64,000 bases of DNA from the NCBI RefSeq assembly GCF_002160015.1, contig NZ_NFJT01000009.1, positions 1-64,000 of the forward strand, read 5' to 3'. Position 1 is the stretch's first letter; the number at the start of each line of letters is the position of its first letter. Below the pieces are notes generated by a model. The model saw only the letters and a program-made list of their open reading frames with translations, did not search any database and was not told the DNA's origin. Of this stretch, positions 42,087-49,317 are shown in pieces. This DNA is from Anaerofilum sp. An201 (lineage in GTDB: Bacteria; Bacillota; Clostridia; Oscillospirales; Ruminococcaceae). The translations under genes and the position numbers were made by a program.

Positions 42087-43004
42087 TCAGCAGGCCGGTG
42101 GATTGGCCGGGGACAGTGGAAGCAGACTGTGCAGTGCATACCGCAGCTCGGCGGCTGACTGAAACCGTCGGTGCGGGAGCGTGTGCAGCCCGCGATTCAG
42201 CAGCAATGCTGTGCCGGTGCGTGCCGCGGCGCTGGATGGCAGTGCCTCCAATGCCCGCAGCAGCGAGCGGTACAGACTGCGGCTCAGCAGTTCATCCTGC
42301 CGCAGGGAACGGCCCAGAAGCAGCGCGAACAGTACCGCACAACAGCTGAACAGGTCGGCTGCCGTGCCCACATCGGCCAGATTGCACAGGCGTACCTCCG
42401 GCGCTGCGTAGGGGTTGGAGATATCGCTTCCGACCTCTTCGCATAGATGCGTATCCCACAGACAGTCGTGATCCAGAAAGAGCTGCCTGCCGGACAACAG
42501 ATAAATGCGTTGGGGGGCGATGCCCAGATGCAGCAGTCCCTGCTGGTGGAGCAACTCCACTGCATCCAGCAGCTGCTCCATCAGCGGCAGGGTCATGGAG
42601 GGCGGCAATGCACCCTGCTCCAGAACGGTTTGCAGACAAACCGCCTTGGGAAAACGTCGCACCACATAGCTGGTGCCATATGCATCAAGAATCCGGCTGT
42701 CCCCGCCATACAAGTGCAGCAGAGCCGCTTCTGCCTTTTGTCCGGCGGCGAATGCTCTGCGTGCGCGGAGCATCGCAGTCCGGCCTTTGTCGGTGATAAA
42801 CAGGAGATCGTCTGCGCCTCGCCTGACGCCGTCTGTACAGGGGAATAATTCCCGAATCAGTATATCTTCCCAGATACTGCTGCCCTCTGCTGCGGCCTCA
42901 TATACAATCACGCTCCCTTTTATGGCGGCTGATTTCAGCTGATAATCAATCCCGTCCAGCAAAAGCGTATTTCCCACAGCCCGCGCTGTGCGCTGGTCCA
43001 TCAT
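42087..43004 (-). CDS. pseudokinase related to the kinase-NACHT protein
   Basis: The 305-residue protein aligns by eye with the kinase part of the 973-residue neighbour (DQRTARAVGNTLLLDGIDY against EDQRKARAIGSELVLGGICY; LLHLGIAPQRIYLL against LLHLDISPDNILLL; YAAPEV against YSAPEV). Key residues are lost: the ATP lysine is Arg51, the catalytic Asp is Gly161, the metal Asn is Arg166, and the glycine loop is degraded; only the DFG-position Asp178 remains. It therefore probably binds or regulates rather than phosphorylates. GGAGGTGGACC precedes the ATG at 43004. Residues 205-305 include a helical region also shared with the kinase. Confidence 0.78.
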   Translation of the reverse strand: MMDQRTARAVGNTLLLDGIDYQLKSAAIKGSVIVYEAAAEGSSIWEDILIRELFPCTDGVRRGADDLLFITDKGRTAMLRARRAFAAGQKAEAALLHLYGGDSRILDAYGTSYVVRRFPKAVCLQTVLEQGALPPSMTLPLMEQLLDAVELLHQQGLLHLGIAPQRIYLLSGRQLFLDHDCLWDTHLCEEVGSDISNPYAAPEVRLCNLADVGTAADLFSCCAVLFALLLGRSLRQDELLSRSLYRSLLRALEALPSSAAARTGTALLLNRGLHTLPHRRFQSAAELRYALHSLLPLSPANPPAC

Positions 43005-43093
43005 GGTCCACCTCCATCGCCGGGAAACCCGGCTTGTTTCGATAGACACACTATACCAGAGAGGCGCGGCGTTTTCCGCAAGTAATTTCCGGT

Positions 43094-44071
43094 TTATGGT
43101 GTATCGGCAGCGTTGAGCTGTTCGTATTCTTCCGCAATGGTCTCCAGTTCTTTTTTCAGCGCAGCCAGACGCTCTGTGTCGCCATTTTGTTTGGCAGTGA
43201 CAATCTCAGCGTTCAGTGCTTCCAAGCGCTCGCTGATGTCCCATAGCCGCACCAGTTTTTCCTCCAGACGGCGATTTTCCTCCACCAGCTCAAGCAGCGC
43301 CGCATAGTTCTGCTCGAGCTGGTACAGTTCGGTCTGCTGGTTTCCCACATGCGCAGTTGTAAGGTCCACCACCGCCTCCACGCCGTCCAGACACAGCATT
43401 GCCCGCTGTTCGGTCTCGCTTTTCTCGTCATACCATACCGCATCGGCGGGATAGTAGCAGGTGAGATGTTCCGTGACGGTTTTGTCCAGATACGTGTGTT
43501 CCGCAGCCTGTGCGTCGGTAAACCAGTAGTTGTAGCAGCCGTAGTAATAATATCCCCGCAGACTGTCCAGCTCGGCCTGATCCGCAGCGAGGAAAAAGCG
43601 AAGGTTCTCCGCTGCATGCGGATCTCCGGGTGCATTTTCCAGATAGAAAAGAAGGGTGGAAAGGCGGGATTGATGGGTTTGCAGCTCATTGGCACGGCCG
43701 TTGATAAACAACTCGTATTCAGCGGGCGAGATCCCCACCGCGCGCAGCTGTTCGGTCAGCGAGTCATCCGGCACAGCTTCTTCTGTCTGGTCCAGTTCGG
43801 TCTGCACGGCGTCCAGTGTCTGCGAGAGCGAGGTCTGCGCTTCGTTGTGGGAAAGTTCACCGTCCAGATATTCCTGCACGGCTTGCAATGCCTGTTCGTA
43901 CCGCGCTCCGTCTGCATCCAGAGCGAGAAAATGCTGTGAAAAATCCCCGGTTACATAATAAAAATCTTCCGAAATATCCTCCGCCTGCCAGGGTGTTGCC
44001 GCATCCTGCGCGCCGCAGCCAGCAAGCACGGCCAGCAAAGCGGCTGCCAAAGCGCAGAGCTTCTTCATCAT
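43094..44071 (-). CDS. helical lipoprotein of the kinase-NACHT operon
   Basis: A 325-residue lipoprotein: signal MMKKLCALAAALLAVLAGC with lipobox LAGC, then a mature part of predicted long helices with coiled-coil character (about 40-150 and 250-320), and a central Tyr-rich segment (GYYYYGCYNYWF). No known domain is recognised. The gene overlaps the stop of the kinase-NACHT gene (ATGATGA), so the two are translationally coupled, and the product would sit outside the membrane where the C-terminal tail of that protein also lies. A sensor or ligand-binding partner is a plausible guess. Confidence 0.6.
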   Translation of the reverse strand: MMKKLCALAAALLAVLAGCGAQDAATPWQAEDISEDFYYVTGDFSQHFLALDADGARYEQALQAVQEYLDGELSHNEAQTSLSQTLDAVQTELDQTEEAVPDDSLTEQLRAVGISPAEYELFINGRANELQTHQSRLSTLLFYLENAPGDPHAAENLRFFLAADQAELDSLRGYYYYGCYNYWFTDAQAAEHTYLDKTVTEHLTCYYPADAVWYDEKSETEQRAMLCLDGVEAVVDLTTAHVGNQQTELYQLEQNYAALLELVEENRRLEEKLVRLWDISERLEALNAEIVTAKQNGDTERLAALKKELETIAEEYEQLNAADTP

Positions 44072-46989
44072 TCGATCCTCCTGTTCTGTTCGTCCGGCCA
44101 AAGGATGGAAAACCCCTGTAAAGTCATCTCGCGCTGTGCGTCCTTCACAGCCTCCAGCGCACGCAAGGTGCCGTCTGCCAGACGGTCGGGTTCCACGCTG
44201 CCGGGTCCATCGTAAAATCCTTCCAGCGCTTCCATGTAGGTCATCGCTTTCAGAATCTCGCCCTGCTGCTCAGGTGTCATCTCAGACAGCAGGGAGGCCA
44301 GCAAAAAGGAAACATAGCGCGTTTCGGCTTCCAGATAGGTCCTGTGGGCGTTCACCACCCGCTCGCGCTTGTCGCGGGTATTGTACAGACTGTCGGATGT
44401 GCAGAGCGCCTGCTCCAAATGCGACAGAGCGGCCTCGGATATGGCCTCCATTGCTGCACAGCGTTCCAGCAGACGGGACAGGGTCTGGGGGGAAAACAGC
44501 TCTTTTTTCTCCGCGATCTGTTCCAGCGTTTCAGAGACCGCGCTGTCGGGACGGGGCGCATAGAGCGCAGATAAAAACTGCCGCTTTTGTTCCAGCAGCC
44601 CCTGCAGCTGTTCTCGGGCCAGAGGGTCACGGTTGTCAAGGATATCACTGAGCGCCGCACGTTCCAGCAGTTCGGTCTGTGCGGAGACACGATTGCTCCA
44701 TGTACTCAAAGAGGCGTTCAGCGCCGACAGTGCGTCGTAGATACAGGCGCTTTCAGCGGCAGTGTAAGAGAAGTGATTGAGAGAAGAGTGGATCATTCCG
44801 GCGCCTGCCACTCCCAGAAGAATGGCCGCTGCTGCGATCACAGCAATCCTTCTGCGCCAGAGCATGAAGATATTTTTAGCCGCCAAATGCCGGTTTTCTT
44901 CAGCCTGCTGCACCAGAACGGGCAGAAAATCATCGTGGAAAAGAGCGATCTGGCCCTGTGCAGTATCGGCAAGCAGTCCAAAACGGTCAATCAGGCGTTC
45001 GCGAACAGCCAGATCAAACCATTCGTCCGCTCTGGCAATCCCCTCCAGCATCCGTCTTGACTTTCCCAAATATTCCGAAAAGGCGGTTCCGAACCGGCGG
45101 CCTCGCAGTGCACGGAAACTTTTCTCCGCCAAGCGGCGTACGCTCGCCACGGAAAGAATGGTCCTTCCCTGCCGGTGCATTTCCCACGCGACCTGCGGCA
45201 AAAAGTGACGCAGCAGATAACGATTGATGAGCTGGCTGTTCTGGTCGCCGCTGTCTTCGCGAAGCGTCTGCAAATAGAAATGCTGCAGATACAGAGCAAG
45301 CAGCGCTTGCTGTGTTTCGGGTGTGGAATTGTCTGTCGGTTCTGCACTTTCCAGATAGAGAAACAGCAGCATGGGCGTGGTAAGCAGCTGCCGAAGCCTT
45401 TGACTTTCAGGCGGCGCAAGCCCCCGTGCAGTAAACTGGCTGTCTATCTGCTGTGCTTGCAGAGGGGAAAGGGACAGCGACACAAAGTCCCGCAGAGCAT
45501 ATTCCATTACAGCGTCTGTGCGGTCGGTCAGCAGAAGCCCCACACCCTTGCACCGGCATAATTCTTCGATCTCGGCAAACAGCATTTTCCGCTGTGTCCC
45601 AGCTTCGTTCAAACCGTCCAGCAGCAGCACAACCGACGCCTGTCCCTTGCTGTCGGTCTGGTCGAACAGTACATGCAGACTGTGGAGGGCGTCGTGATAC
45701 TGCGGATGTTCGGGCGGAAAGCGCAGCAGCTGCAAGAGAGTGCGGCGCAGAAAAAAGGTATCGTTGCTGCACGCCTGATACCCTCGCAGAGAAAGATACA
45801 CAAACACGGGTTCTGCTGCATGGTATCGGGCGGTGCATCGCCCGCACAGTTCCAGCAGTAAGCGCGTCTTTCCCATGCCGCCGGCGCCGGTCAGCAGAAA
45901 CTTTCCTCCGTGCGCCAGTTCCTGTGTGAGCTGTTCCCGGCACAGACTTTGCTGCCCGCGCTGCACCGGCTGCTCCAGATAGCTCCAGCTGGACCGCTGC
46001 TTTTTCTGTTCGCCGGCAGCGGCTTCCCACAAAGCGCTTTTGGTAACGCCAAAACCATCCAGCCGCGCCAGAAGCTCTGCCACTGCCTGTTGCAGCTCTG
46101 CGGTGCTTTGGTATCTTCTGCGCGGCAGGGTGTGAAGGCCTTTCAACAGGATTTCCGCTGCTTTTGCTGCGGCCGTCTGGGGGATTTCAGCAAGGCAGGG
46201 CAAAGCCTTGGCCAAGCCGCGGCGAAGTCCGTCCCGGCTTTCCTCCTCCAACAGCCGCCGCCCGGACAGCATATGAAAAAACACGGCACAGCAGGCGTAG
46301 AGGTCTGTGGCCGGTCCGATTTCACCGCTCTGCTGCAGCAGCACCTCAGGGGCAGAATACCCCTCCTTGCGGCTGAAAGCAAATTCCTCGGGCGGGTTGC
46401 GTGTATCCCACACGCTGTTAAAATCAATCAGCAGCACCTGTTCCGGCAGCAGCAGAATATTGTCGGGGCTGATGTCCAGATGCAGCAGACCGTGCCGGTG
46501 AAAACATTCCAGAGCGTGCAGCAATTTGCTGAGGACCCTGGCGGATTCCCGCACAGAGAGATTCTGCCGTGTTTCCAGCCTTTGCAGCAGGTTCTCACCG
46601 CCGTGTACCGACAGCACGGAATAATAGGTGCCGTGCGCTTCGTAGGAATTCAGATTTCCGGAAATAGAGGCGGGAATCTGCCGCAGAAGGTCCAGATTTA
46701 CCTGGTTGCCCATACGGAAGCGCCGCTGTGCCTCCAGCATGATGTCGCGCGCCGCGTCGGTGCAGACGATATCCCCGTTTTGGTCGCGGTCGATGCCTCC
46801 CCAGGCACTGAAGGGAAACAGTTCCTTGATCAGTACCTGGTGCAGAGAATCGCGGTTGAGTGAGTCAGTATAGGTGGCGCGGTATACGATGGCACTGCTG
46901 CCGCATCCCTCCACGCCGTCCAGCCGGTAACAGATGCCTCCCAGAACCAGTTCGCTGCCGATTGCTCTTGCTTTTCGTTGATCTTCCAT
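44068..46989 (-). CDS. protein kinase - NACHT NTPase - transmembrane protein
   Basis: A 973-residue signalling protein. Residues 10-300 are a Ser/Thr-type kinase with intact key residues: GVEGCGSSAIVY loop, Lys55 in LIKELF, Asp172 and Asn177 in HLDISPDNIL, Asp189 in IDFNSVWD, and SAPEVL. Residues 360-700 form a STAND/NACHT NTPase: Walker A TGAGGMGKTRLLLEL (367-381), Walker B VVLLLDGLNEAG (453-464), sensor LLLTDRTDAV, then helical and winged-helix-like segments. One membrane helix lies at 715-737, and the last 235 residues, probably outside, are helical. NACHT proteins oligomerise on sensing a trigger; here the kinase would be the output. Coupled to a lipoprotein gene downstream. Confidence 0.85.
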   Translation of the reverse strand: MEDQRKARAIGSELVLGGICYRLDGVEGCGSSAIVYRATYTDSLNRDSLHQVLIKELFPFSAWGGIDRDQNGDIVCTDAARDIMLEAQRRFRMGNQVNLDLLRQIPASISGNLNSYEAHGTYYSVLSVHGGENLLQRLETRQNLSVRESARVLSKLLHALECFHRHGLLHLDISPDNILLLPEQVLLIDFNSVWDTRNPPEEFAFSRKEGYSAPEVLLQQSGEIGPATDLYACCAVFFHMLSGRRLLEEESRDGLRRGLAKALPCLAEIPQTAAAKAAEILLKGLHTLPRRRYQSTAELQQAVAELLARLDGFGVTKSALWEAAAGEQKKQRSSWSYLEQPVQRGQQSLCREQLTQELAHGGKFLLTGAGGMGKTRLLLELCGRCTARYHAAEPVFVYLSLRGYQACSNDTFFLRRTLLQLLRFPPEHPQYHDALHSLHVLFDQTDSKGQASVVLLLDGLNEAGTQRKMLFAEIEELCRCKGVGLLLTDRTDAVMEYALRDFVSLSLSPLQAQQIDSQFTARGLAPPESQRLRQLLTTPMLLFLYLESAEPTDNSTPETQQALLALYLQHFYLQTLREDSGDQNSQLINRYLLRHFLPQVAWEMHRQGRTILSVASVRRLAEKSFRALRGRRFGTAFSEYLGKSRRMLEGIARADEWFDLAVRERLIDRFGLLADTAQGQIALFHDDFLPVLVQQAEENRHLAAKNIFMLWRRRIAVIAAAAILLGVAGAGMIHSSLNHFSYTAAESACIYDALSALNASLSTWSNRVSAQTELLERAALSDILDNRDPLAREQLQGLLEQKRQFLSALYAPRPDSAVSETLEQIAEKKELFSPQTLSRLLERCAAMEAISEAALSHLEQALCTSDSLYNTRDKRERVVNAHRTYLEAETRYVSFLLASLLSEMTPEQQGEILKAMTYMEALEGFYDGPGSVEPDRLADGTLRALEAVKDAQREMTLQGFSILWPDEQNRRIE

Positions 46990-47028
46990 ATCTCCTCCGC
47001 ACAGACCGGCGGTTTTCTGTCGGTCCTT

Positions 47029-48342
47029 TTACTGGGGGTCGGCGGTTTCCTCGGCGAACAGCGCCCGCAGAGCACAGCTGAATTTGTCGCTGAGAAATTC
47101 TCCCTCATAGGTTGCCGCCAGTGCGTACAGCACCAGACAGTCAAAGGGACTGCCGGGGTCCAACTGATTCATGCCATAGGTCACCAGAAAAAGATTGATT
47201 TTGCTCAGCACGATCTCCAGCTGGTCGCGGGGAGATTCATCCTCCTGCGGCAAAAACCAGGCAGCATCTTCTTCGGACTGGTCGCTGTACTGAAGATCGT
47301 CCGAAAAAAGAAAATCCTCTGTGATCAAAAACAGCAGCAGCAGCGCTTTGCGGCTCACATCAATTTTGCGCGCTTTCATTTTTTGCAGCTCCGATGTGCC
47401 CGGCCAGTTTTTTTTCACGGCCTTTTGCAGATAATCGTATCCGGCGGTTTTTTTATCCACGGGCACGTGCATGCGAAAATAGGTTTGGGCGATCTTGTCC
47501 AGAGAGTAGAACGCATCCTCCTGCGATGGGTATACGATGGAGTCGTCTGGCTCCTGCAGCACCAGAAGCAGCCGCCAGAATTTTTCGTAGGCGCTTTCAT
47601 GGATGACTCCCAGGTCGGCGCTGTGCTGCAAAAAGAAGCTGCGCAGCTGCTCGACGGTGGTCACTTTTTCAAACTGGTGCGCCACCCGCTGTGTGTAAAA
47701 GCTGGGCGGGTCGTCCAACTCTGTCACACCCAGATACGGCTCTGCTTCCAGCCCGCGTTTTTCGCGCTGCTGCTGTATGCGATGTGCCTCGGCGCGTGTT
47801 TCGTGATGTATTTTTTCCTTCTTTTTCCAGCGAGCAATCCGCTCGGCCTCGGCAGCCTCCACAATCGGACCATAAATTTCTGCCATTTCCCGGTCAAGAG
47901 CTACGGCCTCCGGGTAGCTGCGCGCGGTCCGCAGAGCAAACGCATACACCAGCTCCTTGGGGCTGCGATAGTGGATGCCGGTTTCCGCTGTGCTGGCCAG
48001 TACCCAGCTTGCCTGTGCCTCGGTCAGACCCAGTGCAAAGCAGATCTTGAAAATCTGTTCCCGGTTCTGCGGCACCACATTGCCGCGCAGCCAGTTGGAG
48101 ATGTTCTTCCGCAAAGCGTCCATCTCTTTTTTGTCGGGCGGCTCAGCCGAAAAAGAGCAAAGCTGGGTGCGCAGCCGTTCCGCCAGATCTTCGCCCGGAT
48201 ACACCGAGCGCAGAACATCAGTGAAGGAGCGGTAAAGCGCGCCTTCCTCCAAAAAATCGATCATTTCAGACGGCGTCATCGCACGATTGCGAATCTGGTC
48301 CAGATTGCTTTTTGAGATGCTTGTCCTGTACTGCCCCAGCAT
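47029..48342 (-). CDS. uncharacterised protein with XRE-like helix-turn-helix
   Basis: A 437-residue protein with no membrane segment. Residues 75-118 read RKNISNWLRGNVVPQNREQI followed by ALGLTEAQASWVLAS, which looks like an XRE-type HTH or a helical module derived from one. A charged coiled-coil (about 150-200, rich in K, E, R, H) and a large C-terminal helical region with many aromatic residues follow. I do not recognise the family. It is the first gene after a clear promoter and lies 39 bp upstream of the kinase-NACHT gene, so it may regulate that operon or be a cytosolic partner or kinase substrate. Confidence 0.55.
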   Translation of the reverse strand: MLGQYRTSISKSNLDQIRNRAMTPSEMIDFLEEGALYRSFTDVLRSVYPGEDLAERLRTQLCSFSAEPPDKKEMDALRKNISNWLRGNVVPQNREQIFKICFALGLTEAQASWVLASTAETGIHYRSPKELVYAFALRTARSYPEAVALDREMAEIYGPIVEAAEAERIARWKKKEKIHHETRAEAHRIQQQREKRGLEAEPYLGVTELDDPPSFYTQRVAHQFEKVTTVEQLRSFFLQHSADLGVIHESAYEKFWRLLLVLQEPDDSIVYPSQEDAFYSLDKIAQTYFRMHVPVDKKTAGYDYLQKAVKKNWPGTSELQKMKARKIDVSRKALLLLFLITEDFLFSDDLQYSDQSEEDAAWFLPQEDESPRDQLEIVLSKINLFLVTYGMNQLDPGSPFDCLVLYALAATYEGEFLSDKFSCALRALFAEETADPQ

Positions 48343-48408
48343 AATGCTACCTCCTCACAAAAATGCACAGTATGCCCATGCCTCGCGCAAACACGAGCTT
48401 TTTCTATT

Positions 48409-48436
48409 ATTATACACAAATTTGCGCCGGAAGCAA
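48409..48436 (-). promoter_or_regulatory. promoter of the kinase-NACHT operon
   Basis: On the minus strand TTGCTT (48436-48431), 16-bp spacer, perfect TATAAT (48414-48409). It lies about 70 bp upstream of the HTH-protein start, which has a GAGGAGGT ribosome site. Confidence 0.75.
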
Positions 48437-48461
48437 CTGCACAGTGCGGGACGGCTGCTGG

Positions 48462-49151
48462 TTACTGCGCGGCGCTGCTGGTAAGCTCCTCAATCTTCTG
48501 CAGCATTACATCCATGCTGTGGTTCATGCTTTCAATGCCTGTTTTCAGAATGCCGAAAGCGTTGGAATAGACAGGATAATACTTTTTGCAGTAGGAGGCC
48601 ATCGGAAGAAGAAATACAGCGGTCTCCCGGATGTACTTGCGCATTTTGGGTACCGTAAAGGTGTACAGGGTGGAGCTGTTGTGCAGACGGTCGCTGAGCT
48701 TGATAAGCGCGGCTTTGGGATTCGCCTGGATTTTTTGAAAATAGGCAGCCAGCTGCTGGTCGTTCAAGCCGGAACACTTGGTCAGCGTTTCGATAATCTC
48801 CAGCACTTCGCGGTTCAGGCCGTACTGGTTCACCAGTTCTTCGCCCCCGCCGGGCAGTTTGTCTGCACAATCCTCCAGCACGTCGTGCAGAAGTGCCGCC
48901 GCCAGCACCACATCGTCGCAAATGCCGTAGCTGATGAGGGTAGAGCACACTTTCAGCGGATGTGAGAAATAGGGTGTGCCGTCCTTGCGGTGCTGTCCGT
49001 CGTGAAGTTTGCGCGCCAGCGAAAGCGCTATCATGGTCTGCTTGAGATCTCTGCCCACGGCAAAACCTTTGATAAACATGTAGGACTTGATATACTGCAC
49101 GGTATCCTTCTCATCGAACTGTTCCTGACACATAGGGCTGTATTCGGTCAT
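48462..49151 (-). CDS. HD-domain (p)ppGpp hydrolase-like protein (small alarmone hydrolase type)
   Basis: A 229-residue stand-alone HD protein resembling the hydrolase half of RelA/SpoT: FSHPLKV (His64), LLHDVLED (His89, Asp90, Glu93, Asp94) and KLSDRLHN (Asp154). Synthetase, TGS and ACT domains are absent, so it matches small alarmone hydrolases/Mesh1-like enzymes that degrade ppGpp or related nucleotides (Mesh1 can also use NADPH). Metal-binding residues are intact. It has its own promoter and precedes the kinase-NACHT operon by 120 bp in the same direction. Confidence 0.8.
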   Translation of the reverse strand: MTEYSPMCQEQFDEKDTVQYIKSYMFIKGFAVGRDLKQTMIALSLARKLHDGQHRKDGTPYFSHPLKVCSTLISYGICDDVVLAAALLHDVLEDCADKLPGGGEELVNQYGLNREVLEIIETLTKCSGLNDQQLAAYFQKIQANPKAALIKLSDRLHNSSTLYTFTVPKMRKYIRETAVFLLPMASYCKKYYPVYSNAFGILKTGIESMNHSMDVMLQKIEELTSSAAQ

Positions 49152-49184
49152 TTTGCCTGCTCCTTTCCGAATTAAAGTACATAA

Positions 49185-49212
49185 ATAGTAGCACGGTATA
49201 TTCCTGACACAA
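49185..49212 (-). promoter_or_regulatory. promoter of the HD-domain gene
   Basis: On the minus strand TTGTGT (49212-49207), 16-bp spacer, TACTAT (49190-49185); the gene follows with a GGAAAGGAG ribosome site. Confidence 0.55.
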
Positions 49213-49230
49213 TAAACTTAATTCCTGCTG

Positions 49231-49267
49231 TAAAAATAAAAAGCCGTCCGTGTTTCCACGGAACGGC
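49231..49267 (-). terminator. terminator of the hem operon (after hemL)
   Basis: A 10-bp stem with one bulge (49243-49252 with 49257-49267) and TTTC loop, followed on the minus strand by TTTTTATTTTT. It marks the boundary between the tetrapyrrole operon and the accessory block. Confidence 0.88.
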
Positions 49268-49317
49268 AGATAGAGCAGCTTTCAGTTGATTTTTGCTGTG
49301 TGCAGTGTGCATTCGCT

